Made by a program: the position numbers and the translations under genes. Below, piece after piece: positions 26,701-38,830 of a stretch of DNA of 64,000 nucleotides. This DNA comes from Daldinia sp. FL1419. Taxonomy: Eukaryota; Ascomycota; Sordariomycetes; Xylariales; Hypoxylaceae. Positions within the stretch are counted from its first letter, which is position 1, and every line of letters starts with the position of its first letter. The notes below the pieces were generated by a model. It was not told where the DNA came from. It made no database searches and worked only from the letters and a program-made list of their open reading frames with translations. The DNA lies in contig MU623421.1 of the NCBI GenBank assembly GCA_025201765.1, forward strand, positions 1 to 64,000, read 5' to 3'.

Positions 26701-29700
26701 GACTACATAATGAAAAGCAAGCCAACGACAGTACAAACAACCCTACCTAGGTAGGTAGGACTGTCGGTCTAGCATATGGGAATATATACCTGCCGAAGCT
26801 CGTAGTAAGGTTTGTTGAGGCACTCTTTCTCTGGGTAATACAGCAGTGACCGTTTATAGTAATTGCGTTATGTATTCGGGGAAAAAAAGAAAAAGAAAAA
26901 AAAGGATTTTCACCCGGCTTGCTAGACAATTAGAAGAAGCTTCCTAACGACATAAGCAAGCAAGCAAGCAGCGAGGTTGGCTTCATCATTGGCGCTGTCG
27001 CATTCCGAGGACATAGATTCGGAACGTAGGCGATCGGCCAATGCTGGTGCTTGAGTGGATAGAGAGGCCTGAACTGGTGAGCTCCCATCCATGGCGATGC
27101 TGCAAAGCTAGAAGGGTGGAGCTTCGTGGGAGTCTGATGTCGTATGTAGTTGGGTCCTTGGAGACGATCCTGGGAAATCTCCAGGAAAGCCCCATACAAA
27201 ACCGCACAAATCCATCCACCACATCCTCCATCAACCATTGCTGCGGGTTTTGTGCAACGTAGGGTGGACACCTCAGCTTCAGCCTCCAAAAGGTGGGCAG
27301 ATCTGAGTATGCGCGACATGGCCCGAATCTCTGTCGAATTAATCAAGACGGCGCGCGTACGGGGACCCAGCTTGTGTAACTGCAAAGCTCCATTTTAAAA
27401 GGGCCATTGTGTCCCCAGTCCTTCCATAATCCTTCTACGAAGGGGACCTCGATGCTATTTTTTCTGTCTTTTGAGAGAGGAGAGGGGGGAGGGGGGGGTA
27501 GAGGTAAGGGACACTAACACACCATGTCAGCAAGGTCAAGGTATTGAACAACTTATCTTCATCAAGATGCCGTAGGCCTTTCCCCTAGACGGCGGGAGTC
27601 CCACCTCCCACATGGCATTTTGTCATCTGGCATCACTCATATATAGGTGTATACGTTTAACTCGTATTAGTTAGATGATATAGAATTCAAATGTCTATAT
27701 CATTATATAGCATTAGTATATGTGTATACGATATTTACCTACTTATATAATTAAAATAGAATGGGAAGAAATCACATAGCCTCGCTTCCGACTGAAAGAA
27801 TAACCATTCTGTTTGTCAAGGCTCACCAACTTTCCAAGTTTTCAGTTTCTGCCGTTATTTAGATGAGGCCTTTTATATTCTTGGCGACCAGTTTTGGAAC
27901 CCTGATTTACATAGTGCAGGATCGAAAAAGGACAATCCGATTCCGTGGCAGGGATAGGCGGCTGAGAGAGTTTCTGTTGATAATGAATCGCATCTCGTAG
28001 GGAGTACGTAAATAAAGTAGGCATCGTGGACGTGCTAGCCTGGTATCGTGGATTTCTCTTATTACTTCTAACTGATTCCATACAACCTTACCTCAGACTA
28101 CTTAATGTAGGTAGGTGTGTACAATACGATGCAGTGCACACATGTGTAGGCATGTATTGGTCGTAGCACATACAACACGTACACAAAAGCCTCCTAGACG
28201 GCGCGCACAGTATTCGGTCTATAACACAGTCAAATATTCGAGTACGGGTGGTGTAGCAAACGACTAAGGGCGTCATCATTACATATTCGAGTATCTTCTA
28301 AGCTCGATAGTGTCCGCCTACGTCCTTAGCAAGTTGTGATGGAAACAAGATGAAAACACGAGAAAGTTGTTGGGGGAATGACTTGCCTCGGAGACGTAAC
28401 GTTCGAGTGCAGATGATATCAATATCAAGAGATCATTCGCGGACCCTTTTAAGTCTTCGATGGCATATTGCACATCTATCTGTACTCTATGCGTATGAGA
28501 ATAGTAAGATATGTACCAGACTCGCTGGCCAGGGGGTGCTACATAGAAATATAGGGTAGGTACTACTACAAAATATACTCACTCATCTCCGCCCGTTCAT
28601 CATTGGTGGATTTGGAAGATGTACAGATGTTGCAAGGAGGTCCCTGCACACAGCCGGGTATCCGCCGGACCAGTCAAGCCGCAAAGTGACGAGTAGACGT
28701 TCCCGAAGAAAAAAAAATCAAGACGGGCCGTGAGAACTTCAAAACCGCCACTTTCGGTCAGCAAGCATTACGCGGTCAACTAGAGCCAAAATTCGGCCGG
28801 AAGGAAAAAAACAAAACGTACGCATAAAAAAATAAAATAAAATAAAAACCAAAAAACCAAAGGAGGCGGGTCGTGTATGATTTCGCTATGTGCTACGTAG
28901 ATTAGAGAAGAGGTGCTTGTTGAATGGGATATTATTCATCAGCGCTCATCAGCGTCCTGCTGACCTCACATACATATTACCAGGTAGGTAGGTAGTTCTT
29001 ATTCAGATTCTCATCATCATTATTCTCATTCATCATCTAGCTAACCCTTATCAATCCGTGGTGCTTCGTTTATGTACCATCGAAAGGTGAGAGATGGAGG
29101 GAATATGTACATTGCATTTTGTAAATACACACGAAACTCGTAATGTAGATACATAAGTCTCGTCAAGTACCACGATACTTTGGCGATCATCTCTTGGAAT
29201 TATTTGCAATTATCCAGGATAGAGCTATGCAAAAATCCAGGTGCGGTGAAAGAAAGCCGTGGCTAGTCGACCAGGGTCGCTGTTCAGGGTATTACTACCC
29301 CTTCTGGTTTAACGTCCTCCTGTCCGACCTTTGTATGTAGTCCAACCATTCCTAATTCCCCAGTTCCTTGCCTCTCCTGTTTTGGCGGTCAGTGGCTGTC
29401 AGGTTTATTAGCATGATTCTTGCATCATCGCCAACCGCCCTGGCCGAGCTTGCACCGAAATCTTATCCTATCATACCGAATTCAGGAACCCTTTGCCCCC
29501 CCCCCATCTTCGCATGCGAGGTTTTTCATGGCCGTGTGACTGCATCGTCTCTTCGATAAATGTGGTAATCGTGTTGAGACGAGACGATATTTCAAGTGCC
29601 GATACCGCCGCTGTTACGCATGGGAATTTTTCCAAGCTCGACCGCAACATCGTGACCCCCATTGAGAAGGGGGAAGTTGGAGTGACAAGGGACCATGGAA

Positions 29701-30111
29701 AACTCTCCCGAGCGTCAAACCCCCAAGCAAAAATAATAACCAAACCAAGATAACTTCCCGCGACGGGGACGTATCCCGGGGAAGCATAGGCAGAAATTCA
29801 TAGGAAAAACCCAGACGGATATTATTTTTAGGAGACTTGTCTCATGGCGAATTCTATAATACCAGAATACGCAAAATACGTAACATACGAACCCCCTAAT
29901 CCCCTAAGTGACGCAGTTACAGGTTGTTGCAAATAACGGCTTGACACCCCCGAGCAGGGCTGGCACAAACCACGACGAATACGTGTTATCGTATGTACAT
30001 GCGCGTATACGTGGGATAGTAAATCGAAAGGGAAGAAAATATTGTTATGTACGATACGATGTGTACGATATGTACGGTATATAATATGGCATATGTTGTA
30101 TGTCTTGTATG

Positions 30112-30152
30112 TATGGGATAGTTATGGGATAGTTATGGGATAGTTATGGGAT
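30112..30152. repeat. 11-bp tandem repeat (TATGGGATAGT)
   Basis: Three full copies and a partial fourth copy of TATGGGATAGT in a gene-free stretch. Confidence 0.8.
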
Positions 30153-30406
30153 GTGATGTAGGTACGCTGTGCCGCCGGCAATGGTTCCCCCACCGCCACA
30201 CACCCAACGATCATTATATAAAGTTGCTGGATGGCGCGCTTGCGGGCGAGGCGCGCATCTACTGCTTCCGAAATTATGTATAAACTGATTATTCATAGAA
30301 CAGGATCCAGATGCCAGCTCCCCCGGTCCTATCATGCGAAGACAGCCCATGAGATCCTCGTTCCGCAGCAACTCAGACCAAAGTGTTCATCATACATAAC
30401 CATTAA

Positions 30407-30452
30407 CCATAGCAGCATAGCAGCATAGCAGCATAGCAGCATAACAGCATAG
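30407..30452. repeat. 8-bp tandem repeat (CATAGCAG)
   Basis: About five copies of CATAGCAG, the last with one G to A change (CATAACAG), in the gene-poor spacer. Confidence 0.8.
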
Positions 30453-33400
30453 TATCTAACCCAGCATCTAAGCGTCATCCAACATCCGCGGACAACAGGA
30501 ACTTTGAAAGCACTGACGATTGCACGCATAGTCTTGCCAATGCTCCTGTCGCTACCTGCCACAGGTCCCCAACGTGGACGGTTACACCAGTTGCGACAAC
30601 AGGGCAAGCATCAGCTGGTTTCGCTCTAGGGTCTGATGGTTTTGGTTTTATGGTCGTGTCCGGGGATGGCCTGTCTCGAGTTCTGAAGGAAAAAAAGTAT
30701 CCGGGCTTCCGATAAAGGCAATCCGCAGGGAACAACTGATGAAGATCTTATGAGCTGCGATCCTGATAGGCTTCTATCAGCCGAGTCCCAAACTAGACAA
30801 GGTTTACCTGAAATATTGTGCATTAAAAAAGTTATGCATTCGGCATGGAAGCGATCAACACCTAGGGTAGCGACTTTGACGCTTTTTGTTTTACACGCAA
30901 AGGAATCACTCACGATGTTTGCATCCACGTAATACGGCATCTATCAACATGATTCAAAGCCTTTTGCTTTGAATACTCGTCAGAGCCAATATTATTCCAA
31001 ATATACCAGGTTAGCAATACCGTCGTTGTGTATTAATTAATTCGCTTATTTCAGTATTCGATTTACTCATCTCAAGTTTTGACACCCTTTTTTATGACTT
31101 GGGCGAGCTGTGCCTTAGAGGATTCCTAGCTATGGCTATGGTTTTCCATACTTGTTTATTTCGAGATAGTTTAGCGCTCGAAAAAGTCTTGCTTCCCTCC
31201 CCCCCAGCTCGTTAGGCATGGAATAGTAAGGCATTGGGTCTCGCTTCGTTGGCACGTAGCGCAATCAGAAGCCGTCTAGAAATGAGAAAAAAGAGGCCAA
31301 TCTCATGTGGCAGGCGTAAATCCCGAATTCTCCGGATTCGCTCGAGTCATGTTACTCGTTGCTACTGCAAATAGGAGGAAAGGGAAGTGCGGACAGATCA
31401 AAGTCGTCTTCTGCATCTAGACCTGCCTAGACTCGGTTGATGCACGCCGGCCGTCCATACATACGTCTGTTAACCGATATAACGAGTGAAGACATTCCGC
31501 ATTTCGTACACTTGATACTATAAAACTCGGGTTTAACGGTATGTAATCACGAAATGATCGTCTACCGTGTGTATCAACTAGAAGCAGTGAAAAAAAAACC
31601 CCCGCCGGGTGAAGCAAGCCATCACGATCGTCCCGAACATGGCTAGTCCATAACGCAGGAAACATACACCCGCCGGAATCTACTTGACGAAAGCCCTTAG
31701 ATAGCTTGACGATAGCTTCCGTATACTCCGGTGGAGGAATTCGGTAAGCACTGCGTGCAAGTTTCTAGGTAAAGCTTTGATGAAATACACCGTCGATGCG
31801 GTAAATGCCGTTTAAATAGTACACATCAAGTATTATATTTGTTCTTTAATAGCATAGTTCGATACTATAGTAAATTTAAAGCATGTTAAAACTTGCCTTC
31901 TGTCCAATCTAAAATTAGGCGTATTGAAAATACCTACCACTAGTTTCGACATCGTCGTCTCAGCGTCTAGTAAGTAATCTGTTGGTTCGAGCATCATGAT
32001 TTCCGCAAGACCACTTAGACAATTAACGCCCAACGAAACGAAAACAGCAGGTCCTCATATTGAATATATTGGATATAAAATAAGGCGTGCAAAATATGGT
32101 GATGAGATACTTACGTATCAAACCTTAGTATCATGTGAAAACAATATCACCTATCAAATAATAGCCAGAAAAATAGTCCCCTAGTATTTCGTGTAGATCA
32201 AAATACGACTTATTTGATCACGATGAGTGTATATGTCCCAAAAGGGTGTTTGGCTGACGCCCTATCAATACTTGACTTTGCATGAATATTTACAATCCGG
32301 GATGGAACTACCAAGGCAGAGCAAGAGGATCTACAGACGAGAATTGCTAGCTACTACCTAGTAGACAGGAAAGAAGCGCGATATCCAGATCCTTGCTTTC
32401 GACAGCCATAATAGCGTCGCCTATTCCGACCCCAAATCTCGGCATCAGCCAGTATGACCTGCAGGTTCTGCGCTACCACGTAGCATTTTATGATACTATG
32501 TAGAGTGAGGCGTCGTTACCGGGCTAATCGCTAACCGAAATCGCCAAGCTAGACATGCCTTAACGTTGGTATATTGGGTATATTGGAATTTTCTCAACAA
32601 GAGGAGCGCTTAGTCCGCTCTAGTCCCGGCGCTTCTAACGCAGACTAGGTCAGGATAGTATCTATTTCTACTTCTTCTACTGTGCCAGCTTACGTACCAG
32701 ATGAAATATCGAGAAAGTTATTGGGCGATACTCCTTTACCGCCATCGAATAGTTCAATTTACCTTACGAGAATTTTTGGAGGCTGGACTACGGCTAGACT
32801 ATTCACCATTACACCGAGCCTACAGTAGGACGGTTGTAGACTCGGTGAAGACTAGGAGCTTAACCTAGGAGATTTCAGAAAGACGCGGTGGGTCTCGTCT
32901 CCTGCTTGGTTTCGTTACGGCGAATGTACATGGAACATCCTCGTTATGAATTACGGACTACTGTTACCAGGAAGCTGTCCTCTTTCTGCGTCTTGGCCTG
33001 CAGTTACAATGCATATAGGACGTTCGATATAGACAATGGAAGCAAACGTATGATTATAGAATCATTGATATTATGTCTTCTGTGTGTTGTATGTAGCTAT
33101 TGTGAGAATCGAAAATTTTGTATTTAGCATCAGAGGAAGCGCTATCCGAGTTTAGCAAGGCGTCCCGGCATAAGCACGTCCGCGCTATTTGCAAGTTCAG
33201 GGGTTTGCTTCTTCCAACATTGTATGGGCAATTCCATTGTAAAGAAATACAACAATAAGGGGTCTGACAAAGCTCGAGGATTGCATCATCAAAGCATCCC
33301 GAGAAAAGAATCTCAATGGCTGTGATGTCTTCGTCGACGACCCCTATCTCTATCCAAGCAACTGTTGTAGTGTAGGTCTTCTTTATTGCTTCTAAAGCCC

Positions 33401-35000
33401 CCCACACAAAGCCCCAAGGATATGGAGTCATGCCCAATTCCCCAGAAGCTGGCTGTAGTCATAGTTATAGCATGTCTCCAGTGCTCCATATACCCGCCGT
33501 GAGCTTGACTTTTGGAGAAAGCGGGATCTAAAGACAGAGCCTCAACTCGCTGCCGAGATCGTATCCACTGCTTTAGGACTTATCATCAACAGAACCTCGC
33601 TCCCTGCCGCGTCGAATCTCGCCGTTTCCACCCCTTTTATGACGATAACGACGACATTCCGAATTTCCTTATCCTTGATAACTTGCTCGACTCCTCCCTT
33701 TCGAGACGCGTATAAACACTTACGAGATGGTTCCCTTTTCCCGCGATTACTCCTGACAATTCTTCCCATCTATCGACACGAGCTCTCCAAAGTAGTACGC
33801 CGTAATGTCCATAATTTCCTGTACGATTTAGAAGAACAGAAATGCCACAGAAAGACCATTTCACTTTTGGTTTAACACGTCATTCCTGAGAGCAGAACAT
33901 AAGCCTCTTCCGCGGCTGATTCACGACAACAAGGGCTTCAATAATTGCCATGGAACCAACCACTAGCCAAAACAATACCTACATCTTCGCGTTAATTCAA
34001 ACCCGAAGTGCCTTGCGTTATAATAAAGTTTAATTTGCGTACGCTCCATACCAAAAAGCAAAAAACAAAAACAAAAAAAAGCACTTACATCGTAGATCCC
34101 GGTCTCCTCGATTGGACGAATGAAAGAGATAGAAAGGATATAAGTATACTCGGGAGTACTGGGAACATGTCTAGGTACACGTAGGACAGACTAAAGCCAA
34201 GGAGTATAGGGTTGGAATATGTCTTAGTTTACTAATGGACTACGACGTATTGGAAAACAGTGTCGAACGTTACTATAGAAGGGGAATCGGACAGACATCC
34301 TGACCCAGCGGCCCAACCCAACTCTGCCCAATTACCATATTGGGCATATAGCAGAGTATTAAGACATACCAGGGAATAGCCAAAGCAAACCTACGATATT
34401 ACTATCATGTCAAGTTACTCACTTGTTCGATAAATACCTATATATCAAGCCAAGGCGAGATGGAAAAGGTTTGCTAGCAGCTCGACGATATCAAACAGTG
34501 TATAATTGCGAGCAAACATTATTTCATTTTAGAGCCGTCTACCACGTCAGTTCTATATCGTCTTAGTAAGGACTCAAGAGTCTTTTAGTCTCGTAGTCGC
34601 CATCTTCGCATCTCGTCGACGCGTCTATACCACCGTGACTACCTGCATAACGCAATTGTCTTCTCGACTTGCATATTTGAGATATTAGGCGTGTATATAC
34701 AATAATCCATAATTGATTGTATTAGCCCGGAGATTTGAGTACTAGGTTAGGTAGGTAAGCCTACCCTGGAGCGGATATTGTCTTATGTAATGAGTTGATT
34801 ACCTAATACCTACGAGAGGTATTTATGTACGTACCTCCTTTACATCAGAGCCCCACCGATAGCTGCTTATCGGATTAACTCTGGGAGAGAAATCGGATTA
34901 ACCAAAAATTCAATCACAGTCAAGATCACAATTAATCCATATCGCATACCTTAGGTATTCGGGCATCCCACCTATACGCCGTTCCCGAGGTAGTGAACTC

Positions 35001-35922
35001 ATGGCGACGACTACCTCCGTCCGGCCTGCAATTGGCCGGATAATAAATGCTACTGGGAACCAACATGTCGCAAGCCCGTCCGTTCTGGGCATGCTCTTAA
35101 CGAGAGCTGCTACCCAAAGCTGCCCGTTCTCTTCGACCCCAGACCGGAGTATGCGCCGGGCGCGCCGCGACAACAACCCGTTGCGCGGAGTGAGCAGTTT
35201 ATACAGGTCTGGTCCTCGGTTTCGAATGAACATCGAGAAGGAACAGGTGCCGAAACCGGTGGAATTCGAGAAAGATGTCAAGGTCGATCCGAACCATGGG
35301 TTGTGGGACTTCTTCTACTCCAAGGATAAGCTCCTGCTTACTCCCGACGAGGATTCCGAGCACGGGCGCGGCTGGACTGTTGAAGAGTTAAGACATAAGA
35401 GCTGGGAAGACCTGCACAAGCTCTGGTGGGTTTGCGTTAAAGAACAAAACCGCATTGCTACAGCGCGGAAGGAGAAGATTCGCTTAAAGCTCAGAGACGG
35501 AGCGCAGATCACCGAGGAGAGGTCGCAGCAGGTAAGGACTTGCGCTTGAGATGTTGGGCTCTTGCCGGTGCTAACTCGTATGTGTAACGCAGGTTCGCAA
35601 GACTATGAAGTCGATTAAGCACGCATTGACGGAACGATACTACGTGTGGGAGGATGCGAGGCAGCTAGCCGAGACGGACCCCGAAATCGATCTTACCAAC
35701 ACGAACCGTCCTTATACTCCGAGCTCATACCTCGACGAAGAGATTAAGGAGGAAGTAGCAGCAGAGGAGCAAAGTGAAGCGCGACAAGAGGCGTCTGAAC
35801 AACAGGGAGAACAACAGGAAGAACCGCAGGAGGGAACAGAAAAGTCGGCAGCTGAAAACGTTGACCCGTCTACGCTCCCGCCTAATCCTACAGAGCCTCA
35901 ACAGCCCTCGGCGAGAGTATGA
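35001..35922 (+). CDS. MRPL4: Mitochondrial large-subunit ribosomal protein uL29m
   Basis: Component of the mitochondrial 54S subunit; the L29 family binds near the peptide exit tunnel. Two exons, 35001-35531 and 35593-35922, around a 61-nt intron (gtaagg...cgcag) give 286 residues. The first 60 residues are rich in Thr, Arg, Ser and Ala and look like a mitochondrial presequence. The family core follows: GLWDFF (about 101-106), a motif GRGWTVEELRHKSWEDLHKLWW (written here only in part as WTVEELRHKSWEDL) and a basic helix with KEKIRLKL. The second exon begins VRKTMKSIKHAL and ends in a Glu/Gln-rich tail of about 60 residues, probably disordered. It points the same way as GDI1, with 873 bp between them. 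Confidence 0.95.
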
Positions 35923-36294
35923 GCTTACGAGTATATGTATTGATACTGAGTATAAGCGTATAAGCGCACAAGCTCCGAGAATGGAGCATGTAAATATGTT
36001 ACATTAAGCCAAAAGGGTTGTCAGATGCTAAGAGATGTGAATTGTAACCCTAGGTAGATATGAGGTAGCTTAGTGCCCGAGCTAGGTACGTGACCTTGTA
36101 CTATGTAAATTATTAACCGTAGTTAGGTATTATATTGAACAAGTTCCATGATACGATGACCGAGAGTGGTAGTCATGACGATTATAGTCGATACCTCCTT
36201 GTAGCGAATATGGGCAAATCAATAGTGCGCAATACAGGGACCTTCCTAGGGACCTGCCTAGGCAGTAGCAAGATAAGAGTTGGCAGATAAGGAA

Positions 36295-36340
36295 AAGGGG
36301 GAGAAGGGGGGAAGGGGGGAAGGGGGGAAGGGGGGAAGGA
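36295..36340 (+). repeat. Tandem GGGGGGAA array (G-quadruplex candidate)
   Basis: Five runs of five or six G separated by AA form an almost perfect 8-bp tandem repeat, followed by another G7 run near 36356-36362. The pattern meets the usual G-quadruplex rule on the plus strand. It lies about 450 bp upstream of the GDI1 start codon. Confidence 0.85.
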
Positions 36341-36478
36341 AAGTTAGAATAAAAAGGGGGGGTTTACTTTAGATGTTTTAGGTAGCCAAGCGCGGGGTCG
36401 GTACTAATTAGAGCTGATTGGGTGATGATTGGCGGTAGCTCTTCTTTTAAGAGGGGTTCAAAGTTGTGGCCCAATATG

Positions 36479-36550
36479 GTTCAGGGTATTCAGTGTGGTT
36501 CAGTGTGGTTCAGTGCGGTTCAGTTGTGGTTCAGTGGTTCAGTGGTTCAA
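36479..36550 (+). repeat. GGTTCAGTG-type tandem repeat
   Basis: Seven copies of GGTTCAG with spacers TGT, TGC, TTGT or TG, in the probable promoter or leader of GDI1. Unit spacing is irregular, so it is a degenerate minisatellite. Confidence 0.8.
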
Positions 36551-36795
36551 GTTCCGTCAATAACTCGAGCTTCAGAACCATAAACGGACCAGCTTTGCTT
36601 TGTATCCACCGCAACAACCCGCAACAACCTTCCTCTCACCGATACTTTTTTTCTCCTTCTCCCTAAACATCCTTCCTCGTTTGGCCTGGAGTCAACAACC
36701 TTTTACCTCTTTACTTGCTTCGACGATAAAAAACGTGGGAGCATTTGCTTAATAACTTACATTTAGAGATAATCGCAACCGAAAGGAAAAACACC

Positions 36796-38830
36796 ATGGA
36801 CGAGATCGCAAAGGAGTACGATGTCATCGTTTTGGGCACCGGTAAGTTTATTATAATCATAGGAAAAGAAAAGACCCCTTTGGCATCTTTGGCATTTTTG
36901 GCATCTTTGGCGTTTTTGGGCCCCGCATTCCCAGCTTTAGACTTTTGTTTGCCTACTATTCTCAGCCCTTCCAGCCTTACTATATATACATAGCACAGCT
37001 TTGGTGGGGTTGAGCTTTCGAAGGGCGATGTTCAAGTTAAAAGACTAATTCGATATTTCTCTCGCCTAGGTTTGACCGAGTGTATTCTCTCTGGGTATGA
37101 ATTACATCATAGCAAAGCTCGCCCATACAACGAATCCGAACTGAGCTAACAACTGGAAAAAGTGTACTGAGTGTAAAGGGCAAGAAGGTCCTGCACATCG
37201 ATCGCAATGATCACTACGGAGGGTAAGTGACGATAACCAGCGATATTATCCTTTTTTTTTTTTTTTTTATCTTACAAGCAGTCGACGTATTGCTAACAGC
37301 TATATCCTTATAGAGAAGCTGCATCCGTAAACCTCGAGACGGTACTTATCCCATCCCCCCCTACTTCGTCAGTTTCGTCGACGAATCCCTTAAACTAATA
37401 CCGTTCCTTTTCTATAATAGCTATTCAAGAAGTATGGCAACTTTGCCCAAGGAGAGGAGCCATGGAAGAAGTACGGTCGACCCAACGACTGGAATATCGA
37501 CCTGGTACCCAAGCTCCTCATGTCCTCCGGCCAGCTAACCAACATTCTCGTCTCCACCGACGTTACCCGCTACCTCGAATTTAAGCAGGTTGCAGGCAGC
37601 TTCGTCCAGCAGGGTGCTGGAGCAAAGGCTACCGTTGCCAAGGTTCCCTCCGACGCCGCCGAAGCTCTACGCTCTCCCCTGATGGGCATCTTCGAGAAGC
37701 GACGGATGAAGAGCTTCATAGAATGGGTTGGTACCTTCGATGAGAAGGACCCCGCCACGCATAAGGGTAAGTAGTGAAAACGTCCAAGACGAAAATCCAT
37801 AGCTAACGGCGTACCCCTTGCTAGGTCTTGACATCACCAAGTGCACAATGAAGGATATCTACGACAAGTTCGGTCTTGAGCCTAGTACTCGAGACTTCGT
37901 CGGCCACGCCATGGCCCTTTACCTCAACGACGACTACAGTGATGAGGCCGGCAAGGCTACCGAGGCTATCGAGCGTATTAGGATGTACGGTAACTCGGTA
38001 GCAAGATACGGCAAGTCGCCTTACATTTACCCCCTATACGGTCTTGGCGAGCTGCCCCAGGGTTTCGCCCGGTTATCTGCTATCTACGGTGGTACCTACA
38101 TGCTCAACACCTCGGTCAACGAGGTCGTATACGAGGGCGGTCGGGCAACAGGTATCAAGGCTACCATGACCGGTATCGAGCCTGAGATGAAGTTTGAGAC
38201 CAAGGCCAAGCTAATCCTCGGTGACCCGTCCTACTTCCCCGAGAAGGTCAAGGTTGTCGGCCACGTGCTAAAGGCTATCTGCGTCCTGAAGCACCCTCTG
38301 GCTGGCACCAACGACTGTGACTCTTGCCAACTGATTATCCCCCAGTCCCAGGTTGGCCGAAAGAACGGTAAGTCTTGTCCTCGTAAAAATAATAGATAGA
38401 AGTGGTTTGACGACTAAACGGACCTAGACATCTACATTGCCTGCGTCTCCTCTGCACACAACGTGTGCCCCAAGGGTTACTACATCGCCATCGTCTCCAC
38501 GATTGCCGAGACCACCGCCAACCACCACCTCGAGCTGCAACCCGGTCTAGAGCGCCTCGGCCAGATCGAGGAGCAATTTATGGTATGCTAAGACGGTCAA
38601 TAATTCCACTCCATGAATGCATGTACTTATAATTCATCCAGGGCCCCCCTATCCCGCTATACGAGCCTCTTGAGGACGGCACCAAGGACAACGTCTTCAT
38701 CTCAAAGAGCTATGACGCAACATCGCACTTCGAGACAACCACAGATGACGTTAAGGATATCTACGCACGTGCTACGGGCGAGGAGCTCAAGGTGGAAGGC
38801 CTTCGGGACCTCCAGGTCGCCGAGGAGTAA
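36796..38830 (+). CDS. GDI1: Rab GDP-dissociation inhibitor
   Basis: Extracts GDP-bound, prenylated Rab GTPases from membranes and recycles them during vesicle traffic; cytosolic. Eight exons join to 463 residues: 36796-36841, 37070-37094, 37163-37222, 37314-37341, 37421-37766, 37825-38367, 38428-38582 and 38642-38830. All junctions keep frame and use GT-AG ends. Seen: the N-terminal dinucleotide-fold motif VIVLGTGLTECILSG, then HIDRNDHYGG and EAASVNLE, segments conserved in Rab-binding platform domain I of GDI and REP proteins; later FKQV, YGLGELPQGFARLSA and FVDD-like regions are typical of GDI. Lack of the extra REP insertions and the length argue for GDI rather than Rab escort protein. 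Exons 2 (25 nt) and 4 (28 nt) are micro-exons. Introns 1 and 3 carry a TTTGGCAT repeat and a T-tract. Confidence 0.97.

Larger units (their letters stand above)
20720..35000. other. 14-kb gene-poor spacer
   Basis: No complete gene could be supported over about 14 kb. It contains a G-run region at 27470-27500, 8-bp and 11-bp tandem repeats at 30407-30452 and 30112-30152, many TACCTA/TAGGTA clusters (22.9-23.3 kb) and A/T tracts. Somewhat GC-richer patches with overlapping open frames occur at 26930-27400, 29370-29750, 33054-33437 and 33471-33875; these may be relics of genes but resemble nothing I recognise with confidence. About the first 1 kb next to 20719 should contain the regulator's promoter and leader. 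Confidence 0.5.
35923..36795. promoter_or_regulatory. Spacer upstream of GDI1 with G-rich and GGTTCAG repeats
   Basis: This 873-bp gap should contain the uL29m terminator and GDI1 promoter and leader. It carries a G-run array at about 36295-36362 and a GGTTCAGTG repeat at about 36479-36550. A pyrimidine-rich segment (36640-36720) lies close to the GDI1 start, as often seen before fungal transcription starts. Confidence 0.6.

Noticed and set aside
26930..27400. 151-codon frame as a gene
   Set aside because: Overlapping frames on both strands are equally open and none shows a recognisable domain or splice pattern.
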